The position numbers were made by a program, and so were the translations under genes. From positions 186,001 through 250,000 of the forward strand of contig NZ_JBFONW020000003.1 of the NCBI RefSeq assembly GCF_040783535.2: a DNA stretch of 64,000 nucleotides. Reading direction: 5' to 3'. The stretch comes from Aestuariibius insulae (GTDB taxonomy: Bacteria > Pseudomonadota > Alphaproteobacteria > Rhodobacterales > Rhodobacteraceae). The notes beneath the pieces were generated by a model, which worked only from the letters and a program-made list of their open reading frames with translations, ran no database searches and was not told the DNA's origin. This document shows positions 43,333 through 50,839 of the stretch, piece by piece; positions within the stretch are counted from its first letter, which is position 1; each line of letters begins with the position of its first letter.

Positions 43333-44226
43333 ATGCATCGTCTGGAATGGACCGATCTCGATGTTTTTCGCGAGGTCTACGAGGCCGGATCCATGCTGGA
43401 CGCCGCGCGTGTCTTGAGATGCAATCCCTCGACCGTGTCGCGCCGAATTGCGGCACTGGAGACCCGACTGGGCGGCCACTTGTTCGAGCGAGGTCCAGGA
43501 CGATGGGCGACGACCGCGCTTGCCGAGCGGATTGTACCAATGGCGCGTCAGATGGGGGAGGCGGCGCTGATGATCGAGCAGGCCGCGGGTGATGAGGCTG
43601 ATGTGCTGGCCGGGCCCATCACCGTTACGGCCGGCGATGCGATGATGCGGGGGCTCTTGCTACCCGCCTTGTCAGCGTTCCAAACCGAACATCCAGGCAT
43701 TCGGCTGACGATTGTTTCGGATGATGAGCGGATGGACCTTGGCGCGCGTGAAGCAGATGTCGCTGTTCGATGCACACCCAAGCCACCGTCCGATCTTGTC
43801 GGCCGGGACCTCGGCCTGGCGACGACACGGGTCTACGGTACGCCCGAGCTTTTGACTCGAGCGGCTGCAGCAGACAGCGTTCCGTGTCTCGCCTGGATCG
43901 GCGATGGTGTGTTCGTTCCCGATTGGATCGAGGCGGTCGGAATTGCCGAGCCCCGCGTCACGCGAGTGAATTCCGTCGGTCTGATGCTCGACGCAGCCCG
44001 CGCCGGATTGGGGCTGGCGCTCCTACCCTGCATGCTTGCGGATCGCGTACAACAGCTTCAGAGGCTCCCGACCGATTTCTCCGATCCGGGCTGGACGATC
44101 TGGGTGCTGAGCCACGCCGATGTCCGGAACACGGCTCGCGTTCGCGCACTGCGCGACGCGCTTGTTGTGTGGCTCCGGAAGAACGCTGACTTGATTTCCG
44201 GTAGTGCAGCAATCGCCGCAGAATGA
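43333..44226 (+). CDS. LysR family regulator (first of the island)
   Basis: 297 residues. Helix-turn-helix near the N-terminus: VFREVYEAGSMLDAARVLRCNPSTVSRRIAALETRLGGHLFE. The effector domain starts at about 90 (GPITVTAGDAMMRGLLLPALSAF). Divergent from the MAPEG-SRPBCC-AhpD operon, which it probably activates in response to a small molecule. It converges with the next LysR gene. Confidence 0.9.
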   Translation: MHRLEWTDLDVFREVYEAGSMLDAARVLRCNPSTVSRRIAALETRLGGHLFERGPGRWATTALAERIVPMARQMGEAALMIEQAAGDEADVLAGPITVTAGDAMMRGLLLPALSAFQTEHPGIRLTIVSDDERMDLGAREADVAVRCTPKPPSDLVGRDLGLATTRVYGTPELLTRAAAADSVPCLAWIGDGVFVPDWIEAVGIAEPRVTRVNSVGLMLDAARAGLGLALLPCMLADRVQQLQRLPTDFSDPGWTIWVLSHADVRNTARVRALRDALVVWLRKNADLISGSAAIAAE

Positions 44227-44306
44227 TACCGCTTCAGACCGCGTCCTTCTTTCCCTAATTGCTAGTGACATATCGCTGTCGGTGACGATCGCCCTTCTGC
44301 GATACC

Positions 44307-45170
44307 TTAGTCGCCGTACTTCTTGCGCAAAGCGTCCGCGATGGCCCTCATGACCTCACGCACACGGGGCACATGGCGCAACTCCTCATGTGTCACGACC
44401 CACGCCGGGTAAGAAGGGCCGTCGGCAATGCGCCTAAGACTCGACAGTTCGGCATGGGCGTCGACATAGTGATCCGGCAGCACGACGCAGCCCATGCCGC
44501 CAAGACACAGCCGTGCCTGCGCCATGAAGCTGTTGACCCGCGTGACGATCCGCGCTTCCGGGTCATGCTCCAGGATCATCTCGTCGATCTCATTCACGCC
44601 CCTTGGGAAAGTCCACGACAGCCAGGGCTTCCCCACAGCCTCCTCGTCCAGATCGGGGGGCGCGTAGATGCCAAGCGGAATCTCCGGCAGCCGTCGGCCT
44701 ACCAGCCCATCATGCGGGCTATCTGCTTGCCGGATGGCAACATCAGTCTCACGGCGGTCGAGGCTGAGATAATCGTTCGTTGGCTTCAGGTCGAGCGTCA
44801 AGCCGGGAAAGCGCCGTTGCAGATCGACCAGCGCCTCCATCAGCAAATCTAGCATGAAGTCGGTGCCCGACAGCTTCACTGTCCCTATGACGGACGGGGT
44901 TTCGAGCGGCGCGGACAAGGCGTCGTCGATCCCGGTCTCAACTTCGCGCGCGATGCGGACCAGATCGTCGGCGGCGGTGGTCAGCACAACGCCGCCCTTG
45001 ATCCGTTCGATCAGCTTCAGGTCCAATCGATCCTCCAGCCGCCTGATCCGGCGTGGGATCGTTGTCTGGTCAACGTGGAGTTTTTCCGCCGCGCGCGAGA
45101 CATAGCCGCCCTCCGCCAAGGCAAGGATAAGTTTCAGGTCATCCCAATCCAGTCGTTCGCTTGGTCGCAT
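44307..45170 (-). CDS. LysR family regulator (second of the island)
   Basis: 287 residues. Helix-turn-helix: LILALAEGGYVSRAAEKLHVDQTTIPRRIRRLEDRLDLKLIE. The effector domain contains GTVKLSGTDFMLDLLMEALVDLQRRFPGL. Start at 45170 (MRPSERLDWDDLK) is chosen over a longer frame that would run through the operator repeats. Divergent from the tautomerase-SRPBCC-YceI-GFA operon; the intergenic region has four TGCAGG half-sites. Confidence 0.9.
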   Translation of the reverse strand: MRPSERLDWDDLKLILALAEGGYVSRAAEKLHVDQTTIPRRIRRLEDRLDLKLIERIKGGVVLTTAADDLVRIAREVETGIDDALSAPLETPSVIGTVKLSGTDFMLDLLMEALVDLQRRFPGLTLDLKPTNDYLSLDRRETDVAIRQADSPHDGLVGRRLPEIPLGIYAPPDLDEEAVGKPWLSWTFPRGVNEIDEMILEHDPEARIVTRVNSFMAQARLCLGGMGCVVLPDHYVDAHAELSSLRRIADGPSYPAWVVTHEELRHVPRVREVMRAIADALRKKYGD

Positions 45171-45182
45171 GGTCGATCCCTT

Positions 45183-45218
45183 CCTGCACGAATGCAGGTC
45201 AGCCTGCACACTCCTGCA
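45183..45218. promoter_or_regulatory. Four phased CCTGCA/TGCAGG half-sites, LysR operator
   Basis: CCTGCA at 45183-45188, TGCAGG at 45193-45198, CCTGCA at 45203-45208 and again at 45213-45218, each starting exactly 10 bases after the previous one. This gives the perfect dyads CCTGCA-cgaa-TGCAGG and TGCAGG-tcag-CCTGCA. They begin 13 bases upstream of the LysR start and 64-99 bases upstream of the tautomerase start. Confidence 0.7.
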
Positions 45219-45281
45219 TTGAGGCACTATCGCAGAGAGCGCATCCTGTCGACATCACCAAACTCAAATAGGAGAACCATG

Positions 45282-45479
45282 ATGCCAACCATTCGTGTCA
45301 CCGTCCCGCAATCCGCGTGGTCGAAGGAAGAGAAAGCCCAGATCGTCGAAAAGCTCACCGATGGGCTGAATAACGTCGCAGGCGCGTCCGGTAAGGGCGA
45401 CATCAAGCAATTCATCAACGTGCACATCGAAGAGACCGCTGAAGGCGGCTATGCGATGGGCGGTCAGGTGGTGGGCTGA
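45282..45479 (+). CDS. 4-oxalocrotonate tautomerase family protein
   Basis: 65 residues, MPTIRVTVPQSAWSKEEKAQ onward, with TDGLNNVAG and NVHIEETAEGGYAMGG. Members of this family use the amino-terminal proline exposed after removal of Met. ATG ATG occurs at 45279/45282; 45282 gives the Met-Pro start needed for catalysis and has better spacing from AGGAGA. It would tautomerise enol/keto groups of a small substrate. First gene of the plus-strand operon 45.3-47.7 kb. Confidence 0.88.
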   Translation: MPTIRVTVPQSAWSKEEKAQIVEKLTDGLNNVAGASGKGDIKQFINVHIEETAEGGYAMGGQVVG

Positions 45480-45482
45480 GCG

Positions 45483-46004
45483 ATGGAAATGAACATCTCA
45501 CGCCAGATCGACGCGCCGCTGGACAAGGTCTGGGACATTGTCGGGCCGAACTACACCTCTGCGGGAGACTGGGCCAGCTCGGTCTATGTCTCCGGCGTCC
45601 GGTCCGGCACGCCAAAGGTGACGGGAGCGCCCGCTGCGGGCCGCGTCTGCGAAACTTCCCTCGGTCCTTTCACTGAAACCATCGAGGCCTATGACGATGC
45701 GCGCCACATGGTGTCCTACTCGGCCACTGGCGAGAAGATGCCAGGCTTCATGAAAGGGCTGCGCAATACGTGGCACCTGACCCCGAGCGGCAACGGAACC
45801 AAGGCCAGCATGACTCTGAAGGCCAACATCGCCTTTCCCATGAACATCCTCATGGGCTGGATGATGAAGATGCAATTTAAAAAGGCGCTGACCGAGACCA
45901 TCGATGATCTGAAGGTCTATGCCGAGACGGGTCGCCCGTCGCCGCGCAAGGTCAAGGTCGATGGCTCCAAGAAAGCCGTCGCCGCACGGCAGGCCATGGC
46001 CTGA
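45483..46004 (+). CDS. SRPBCC-fold protein (cytoplasmic, third of three)
   Basis: 173 residues. IDAPLDKVWDIVGPNYTSAGDWASSVYVSG, PAAGRVCETSLGPFTETIEAYDDARHMVSYSA, MPGFMKGLRNTWHL and LKVYAETGRPSPRKVKVD repeat the layout of the proteins at 33161 and 42318, and the PAAGRxCETxxGPFxE block is nearly shared with the latter. Three bases separate it from the tautomerase gene, so the two are cotranslated. Confidence 0.87.
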   Translation: MEMNISRQIDAPLDKVWDIVGPNYTSAGDWASSVYVSGVRSGTPKVTGAPAAGRVCETSLGPFTETIEAYDDARHMVSYSATGEKMPGFMKGLRNTWHLTPSGNGTKASMTLKANIAFPMNILMGWMMKMQFKKALTETIDDLKVYAETGRPSPRKVKVDGSKKAVAARQAMA

Positions 46005-46058
46005 ATGGCGTGGCCTGTCGGCCATGCCTCCCCCTCAACTTTCCCTAAGGAGAACCCC

Positions 46059-46706
46059 ATGAAACCCATTCTATCCTTTGCCTTCGCTCTGGCCATGACC
46101 ACCGCCGCCAGCGCTCAACAGCTGCCCAATGTCGAAGCGGAACGCACGGCCATGTACGGCGAAAGCGCCGCAGTCACGTCGTCCGACCCGGTGACGAATT
46201 ACACCTATGACAGCGGCTATCTGGGCGCTTACATCGATGCGCCCTTGCAGTCGATCCAGACGCTTCTATTGCCAATGACGCCCGAGGAGGCGTTCCCGCT
46301 TGTCCATTCCGGAAATGCTGACTGGTCGCTTCAGATCGAAGAGCTGACATGGGATCATTCGGCATCTGAGACGCCGGGTGAACTTGGCATGGGGTCTGTC
46401 CGCCGTTGCGACTTCGTCGGCGGCGCAGGCACAGCTTATGAGCGTGTCTTCGCAGTCGAGGAAAACCGCATGATCGCCTACGACCTCGACATGGAACGCA
46501 GCACCGTGCCGCTCCCGATCAAGGACTTCTTCGTGATCTGGACGCTTGAGGACAAGGGTGATGACGGCACCTTGATCACTACGCGCATCTACTATGACGA
46601 AGCGCAGGAGATGGGTGGAAACGCCGCTGCAGCTGTGGCCCAGGCACTGGCGGTGGACTTCCGAAACTTCGCCAACATCCATGGCGGCACCTACGTCGAA
46701 ATGTAA
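46059..46706 (+). CDS. Exported SRPBCC-like protein (third of three)
   Basis: 215 residues. Signal peptide MKPILSFAFALAMTTAASAQQ; AAGGAG lies just before the start. The core has TYDSGYLGAYIDAPLQSIQTLLLPMTPEEAFPLV, GELGMGSVRRCDFVGGAGTAYERVFAVEENRMIAYDLDMERSTVPLPIKDFFVIWTL. GxGSVRxC and the PLP/PVS-I-DFF/EIVLIY block correspond to the protein at 34106. Probably a periplasmic binder of a hydrophobic compound. Confidence 0.8.
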   Translation: MKPILSFAFALAMTTAASAQQLPNVEAERTAMYGESAAVTSSDPVTNYTYDSGYLGAYIDAPLQSIQTLLLPMTPEEAFPLVHSGNADWSLQIEELTWDHSASETPGELGMGSVRRCDFVGGAGTAYERVFAVEENRMIAYDLDMERSTVPLPIKDFFVIWTLEDKGDDGTLITTRIYYDEAQEMGGNAAAAVAQALAVDFRNFANIHGGTYVEM

Positions 46707-46764
46707 GCGATCCTGCGCGGGGCCGGAAATCCGGCCTCGTGCCTCAAGCGCGAAGGGGTCAACC

Positions 46765-47274
46765 ATGCGCCATTTTGCCGTTATGCTCTCGCTACTTCTT
46801 ACCGCACCGCTTTACGCGTTGGGCATCGTGGAGGAGGACAGCACCTTGGGCTTCTCGGTCGTTGTCGGGACACGGGAGGTCTCTGGCCAATTCGAAGATT
46901 GGTCCGCCAAGATTGACCTTGAAGCGCGCCAGATCACGGTGACTGTTCGAACCACGTCCGCCACGACCAATGATGCCCTTCTGGACTCCGTTTTGCACAG
47001 CGCAGCGTGGCTGAATAGCCGGACCTTCCCCGATGCCAGCTTCACATCCACTGAAATCACCGAGACCAGCGACGGATATCTGGCAACCGGGATACTTGCC
47101 GTGAGGGACACTACGCTACCGCTGGTCGTCATGATTTCTGAGCCTGAAGCAAACGAGCGCCCCATCTACATGGTGCAAGCGACCCTGGACCGGACTGCGG
47201 TCGGCATGGAAGCCTTTGCAGACACCGTCAGCCAGACTGCAGAAATCACCGGCAAGATTGCCATAACCCCATGA
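46765..47274 (+). CDS. Exported YceI-family protein
   Basis: 169 residues with signal peptide HFAVMLSLLLTAPLYALG. STLGFSVVVGTREVSGQFEDWSAKIDLEARQ, TTNDALLDSVLHSAAWLNSRTFPDASFTSTEITE and LAVRDTTLPLVVMI are YceI blocks: a lipocalin-like barrel that binds isoprenoid-type lipids such as polyprenyl quinone in known structures. This supports a lipophilic ligand for the whole island. Confidence 0.9.
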   Translation: MRHFAVMLSLLLTAPLYALGIVEEDSTLGFSVVVGTREVSGQFEDWSAKIDLEARQITVTVRTTSATTNDALLDSVLHSAAWLNSRTFPDASFTSTEITETSDGYLATGILAVRDTTLPLVVMISEPEANERPIYMVQATLDRTAVGMEAFADTVSQTAEITGKIAITP

Positions 47275-47297
47275 GAAACCTCTTCAGGAAACCTCCC

Positions 47298-47663
47298 ATG
47301 ACCACGCTGTCCGGCCGCTGCCTTTGCGGCGCTATACAATTCACGATCCCCGCACCCGCCCGGTTCGAGGTGTGTCATTGCGCCGATTGCCGCCGCTGGC
47401 ATGGTGCCTCTGTCGTGGGGGTTGATCTGACTGTGGTCACCCCGACGTCGAGTGACGATACGCTGCGTTGGTTCAACAGCTCACCACCGGTGGAGCGCGG
47501 TTTTTGCGGCACCTGCGGCTCCAGCTTGTTCTACCGGATGAGGCGCGACCCACGTCGCTGGTCTGTCTATCACGGGGCGCTGGACAAAGTGCCCGCCAGC
47601 ATCCCGCTCGGCCCACAACATTTTACCGGACAGCGACCACCGCACTATCGCATCGAAGGGTAA
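47298..47663 (+). CDS. GFA (glutathione-dependent formaldehyde-activating)/CENP-V-like protein
   Basis: 121 residues. GRCLCGAIQF, VCHCADCRRWHGA and RGFCGTCGSSLFYRM provide the three zinc-binding cysteine groups of the GFA fold. The enzyme type speeds addition of formaldehyde to glutathione, but many members have other unknown roles. Start 47298 has AGGAAA before it; an alternative ATG at 47271 would overlap the YceI stop (ATGA) and add nine residues. Last gene of the island. Confidence 0.88.
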   Translation: MTTLSGRCLCGAIQFTIPAPARFEVCHCADCRRWHGASVVGVDLTVVTPTSSDDTLRWFNSSPPVERGFCGTCGSSLFYRMRRDPRRWSVYHGALDKVPASIPLGPQHFTGQRPPHYRIEG

Positions 47664-47855
47664 GGACCAACGGTTCAGGTCGCCCAGCCTTGGACCGTCG
47701 CCAGAGGATTTAGCAACGCCCGGCAAGGTGGCCCACGATCGTGGATTTATTCTCGAGACAGCGAAAGCTGACATTCGTGCACCGCGCATCATTAGGAGGT
47801 ATGGGCTCCTTCGAGACATCAGCTGCGTATTTCATCAACGACCGCTCTCGAACAA

Positions 47856-47875
47856 GGTAACGATAATGGGACCCA
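47856..47875 (+). repeat. Right copy of the 20-bp direct repeat
   Basis: GGTAACGATAATGGGACCCA, identical to 31131-31150 and in the same orientation. With that copy it encloses 16.7 kb holding every gene of the SRPBCC/MAPEG/dehalogenase island. Confidence 0.9.
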
Positions 47876-47899
47876 CTCTATCGCCTGCCCAGAATCCCG

Positions 47900-47923
47900 G
47901 CGCCCCTACGGGCGCATTTATTT
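47900..47923 (+). terminator. Possible intrinsic terminator after the island
   Basis: GCGCCC-ctac-GGGCGC followed by ATTTATTT. The T-tract is interrupted, so strength is uncertain. Confidence 0.5.
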
Positions 47924-48147
47924 AAAGCCGCCACCTGTGTACCGAGATTTGCAGGACGAGCCTCTAATGATCGCATCATGAAAAGACGGCTGCCCCGGTG
48001 GCCAAGGTCGGAGCCTTGGCCAGGGTCAGCAACGGCGTGCGTGATGATCGTTCACGTCACGGAGCGGGGTAGGGCGCATGGCCAGTGACCTGCTCCCCTG
48101 AAAAGTCCTCGATTTGAGGTTAACCAGTTCTCCAACCGAAGAGACAG

Positions 48148-48417
48148 ATGATGAAGAAAAGCCGTTTCAGCGAAGCGCAGATTATTGGCATCCTGAAGGA
48201 GCACCAGGCAGGGATGAGCGCGCCTGATCTGTGTCGCAAGCACGGTATCAGCGATGCGACCTTCTACAACTGGCGACGCAAGTACGGCGGCATGGAAGTC
48301 GCCGATGCCAAGCGGCTGAAGGCGCTGGAAGCAGAGAATGCGAAGCTGAAGAAGATGCTGGCCGAGCAGATGATGGACGTGGCCGCGCTGAAAGAGATGC
48401 TTGGAAAAAACTTCTGA
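48148..48417 (+). CDS. IS3-family transposase OrfA
   Basis: 89 residues: helix-turn-helix (SEAQIIGILKEHQAGMSAPDLCRKHGISDATFYNWRRKYGG) and a leucine-zipper-like helix (LKALEAENAKLKKMLAEQMMDVAALKEML). It binds the IS ends and forms dimers. The 3' end contains A-AAA-AAC (48405-48411), a -1 slippage site, giving the OrfAB fusion transposase. Confidence 0.93.
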   Translation: MMKKSRFSEAQIIGILKEHQAGMSAPDLCRKHGISDATFYNWRRKYGGMEVADAKRLKALEAENAKLKKMLAEQMMDVAALKEMLGKNF

Positions 48418-49262
48418 GGCCCGGTTCGAGGAGGAAAGCCGTGGACTGGACCATGAAAGAGAAGAGCTACACGCAGCGGCGTGCCTGTGCGCTGGCCGGG
48501 ATCGATCCGCGTGTGTATCGACGGACGTCGAAGCGTCCGGCAGACACGGCGGAGCGATCGAGAATGAAGGAGCTTGCGTCTGAGCGGCGGCGGTTCGGCT
48601 ATCGACGGCTGCACATCCTGCTGAAGCGCGAAGGCTGGGAGGTGAACTGGAAGAAGCTCTACCGGCTCTACCGCGAAGAATGGTTAACCGTCCGTAAACG
48701 GGGCGGACGCAAGCGCGCGATCGGGACCAGGGCACCCATGGTGATCCCTCAAGGCCCGAACCAGCGATGGTCGCTCGACTTCGTATCCGACGCGCTGGCT
48801 TACGGCCGCCGGTTCCGCATCCTCTGCATGATCGACGACTTCAGCCGGGAGTGCTTGGCGACGGTTGTCGACACCTCGATCTCCGGTAGCCGTGTCGCCC
48901 GCGAACTGGACCGGATCGCCGAGATGGGGGGCTATCCCCGCATGGTCGTCAGCGACAACGGAACGGAGCTGACGACGAATGCCATTCTGAAATGGCAGGA
49001 AGATCGCCAGGTCGACTGGCACTACATTGCACCGGGCAAGCCGATGCAGAACGGCTTGGTCGAGAGCTTCAACGGCCGTCTCCGGGACGAGTGCCTGAAC
49101 GAGCACCTGTTCCCGTCTCGGCGCCATGCCTGCCGCATGATTGCGGCATGGCGCGACGACTACAACCACCACCGCCCGCACACGAGCCTCGACGGGCTGA
49201 CCCCGCGAGAGTATCGCCAACGGTCAGAAGAGGACCAAACTTTGAACAGAGCTAACTTATAG
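48411..49262 (+). CDS. IS3-family transposase OrfB (integrase, via -1 frameshift)
   Basis: About 283 residues in the -1 frame after the slippery site; a GTG at 48441 with GAGGAGG upstream could also start it alone. HTH_21 region: FGYRRLHILLKREGWEVNWKKLYRLYREE. The rve catalytic core has D in WSLDFVSDAL, D in VVSDNGTELT and E in GLVESFNGRLRDECLNEHLF: the DDE triad is complete. It cuts and joins DNA during transposition. Confidence 0.92.
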   Translation, partial: LLRPGSRRKAVDWTMKEKSYTQRRACALAGIDPRVYRRTSKRPADTAERSRMKELASERRRFGYRRLHILLKREGWEVNWKKLYRLYREEWLTVRKRGGRKRAIGTRAPMVIPQGPNQRWSLDFVSDALAYGRRFRILCMIDDFSRECLATVVDTSISGSRVARELDRIAEMGGYPRMVVSDNGTELTTNAILKWQEDRQVDWHYIAPGKPMQNGLVESFNGRLRDECLNEHLFPSRRHACRMIAAWRDDYNHHRPHTSLDGLTPREYRQRSEEDQTLNRANL

Positions 49263-49294
49263 ACGCGGATTCCAAGGGGTGCAGGTTAGCTGCC

Positions 49295-50215
49295 TCAAAG
49301 CGCTGGAAAGCTCAGGTACCGCTTCAGTTCTTTGGAGATCACCTTCGTGAGTTCCACGGCGAGCATGGAGAGAGGTCGGTTCACCGGCGTCATCAAGGAC
49401 ATGCTGAGCGCCATGTGCGGCTCAAAAGGCCGGAAGACCACGCCGCTATCCGCTCCGAACTGCTGGACGTGACTTGCTGCCGTGAAACTATCGCAGATGA
49501 CGTAGCATAGCCCCTCGGCCGTAAGCTGGAGCGCCGGCTGGTAGGTGGTCAGTTCGAACCGTTTCCAGAGCCTTGCGTCCCCGTGATGGAACGCTCTCTC
49601 GATCTGACGCGTCACGGAATGCTCGTCGTAGATCAACGCTGCAGGCCGCCCGGAGAGGTCGCGTGGGGTTACAAGGGGAGAGGCGGCAAGCGCGTCGCCC
49701 ACCGGCACTGCACAGAAGCACCGAAATTCGAAGACTTCTCGGCTAATCGTCTTCGTGGTCTCCGAACTCTCTGCGAGACCGATGTCGTATTTTTGAGAGG
49801 CCACCCAATCCGTCACCACCGGTGAGGATCGCATCATGAGAGAGACATCGACCTGCGGCTTGTCCGCCAGGAAGCGGCCGATCACATGGGGCATAAAGAA
49901 GCGCGACGCGGCCGGATTGCAGGCGAGACGAATTCGGCCCGTCTTCAGATCTGCGATGTCCTGGAGGGTACGTGTCGACCGCGTGATTCTATCGAGGATC
50001 GTCTCGGCCTCGGCAAGAAAGTAGTGAGCTTCGGGCTTCGGAATCAGACGCTTCCGGACCCTCTCGAATAGTGTAAATCCGACCTCCTCCTCCAGGCTTG
50101 AAATCATCGCGCTGATGGCAGGCTGAGTCCGTCCGAGGTTCCTTGCGGCCTGAGACAGCGACTCCGAGCGCATCACCTCGACGAAGGTCTGCAGTTGCCT
50201 GATCGAGATGTTCAA
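49295..50215 (-). CDS. LysR family regulator of the TRAP operon
   Basis: 306 residues. Helix-turn-helix: TFVEVMRSESLSQAARNLGRTQPAISAMISSLEEEVGFTLFE. Effector domain from about 90 (GRIRLACNPAASRFFMPHVIGRFL). Divergent from dctQ, with a perfect TTCTGA/TCAGAA dyad 20-37 bases before its own start. The likely ligand is the compound imported by the TRAP transporter. Its stop is only seven bases from the IS3 end, so the IS landed right at the 3' end. Confidence 0.9.
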   Translation of the reverse strand: MNISIRQLQTFVEVMRSESLSQAARNLGRTQPAISAMISSLEEEVGFTLFERVRKRLIPKPEAHYFLAEAETILDRITRSTRTLQDIADLKTGRIRLACNPAASRFFMPHVIGRFLADKPQVDVSLMMRSSPVVTDWVASQKYDIGLAESSETTKTISREVFEFRCFCAVPVGDALAASPLVTPRDLSGRPAALIYDEHSVTRQIERAFHHGDARLWKRFELTTYQPALQLTAEGLCYVICDSFTAASHVQQFGADSGVVFRPFEPHMALSMSLMTPVNRPLSMLAVELTKVISKELKRYLSFPAL

Positions 50216-50235
50216 GATGGCCTCATAAGGTGATC

Positions 50236-50252
50236 TTCTGATTTTGTCAGAA
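50236..50252. promoter_or_regulatory. Probable LysR operator for the TRAP operon
   Basis: TTCTGA-ttttg-TCAGAA, perfect six-base arms, between the divergent LysR gene and dctQ. Confidence 0.6.
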
Positions 50253-50347
50253 TTATCGATTTGATACTATGTGTCTGCTGTATGACGGTGGTCAAGCGAT
50301 TGGATCAGCGTCCGAGAGAGACGGCGGCCGATCGCAGGGGAGAACTC

Positions 50348-50839
50348 ATGGAGCGTTTAGCTCAGTACATTTTGATGGCATTAATCTGCATTGTGGCCCT
50401 GGGTCAGTTTGTGCAGGTCGTTACGCGCTATGTCTTCCAAGTTCCCGTTATGGGTCTCGAAGAGACGATGCTCTACCCGACGCTTTGGCTCTACATCTTA
50501 GGGGCCGTGAATGCGTCTCGCGAGAACACGCACATCAGGGCGAACGTCCTTGAGATCGTCCTGAAGACGAAGCGTCAACATACCATCCTCGCGATCGTCG
50601 GGGAGGTGATCAGCTTGGCTATCGGTCTCTGGCTGTTGTCCTGGGCCTGGGAGTTCACGACCTACGCCTGGCGCGTCTGGAAGGAGACACCGACCCTCTA
50701 CTTCCCGACCTTCTACGCGGATGCCGCGCTGATGGTCGGCCTCGTCCTGATGATGCTCTTCACGACGATGCACTTGGTCCGACACGTCCGATCGCTGTCG
50801 GACGAAGAAGAGGCTCTCGTGAGCGGAGAGCCCCAATGA
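50348..50839 (+). CDS. dctQ: TRAP transporter small permease
   Basis: 163 residues, four membrane helices: YILMALICIVALGQFVQVVTRYVF, EETMLYPTLWLYILGAVNASREN (the typical E-E near helix 2), ILAIVGEVISLAIGLWLLSWAWEF and ADAALMVGLVLMMLFTTMHLV. The small membrane subunit of a DctPQM-type secondary transporter. Start 50348 has AGGGGAG before it; a longer frame to 50261 is unlikely. Overlaps dctM by ATGA. Confidence 0.92.
   Translation: MERLAQYILMALICIVALGQFVQVVTRYVFQVPVMGLEETMLYPTLWLYILGAVNASRENTHIRANVLEIVLKTKRQHTILAIVGEVISLAIGLWLLSWAWEFTTYAWRVWKETPTLYFPTFYADAALMVGLVLMMLFTTMHLVRHVRSLSDEEEALVSGEPQ

Larger units (their letters stand above)
47664..48085. other. Intergenic between island and IS element
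   Basis: About 420 bases containing the right 20-bp direct repeat (47856-47875) and a terminator-like hairpin (47900-47923). No gene is supported. Confidence 0.5.
48086..49288 (+). mobile_element. IS3-family insertion sequence, intact
   Basis: About 1.2 kb bounded by imperfect inverted repeats: TGACCTGCTCCCCT at the left and, read from the right end, TAACCTGCACCCCT. It carries orfA and orfB in the -1 frame relation typical of IS3. No matching direct duplication was found outside the ends, which suggests recombination after insertion or ends placed a few bases off. It separates the island from the TRAP operon. Confidence 0.88.

Noticed and set aside
48082..49292. Target-site duplication of the IS3 element
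   Set aside because: Bases outside the ends (CCAG on the left, GCTG on the right) do not match.
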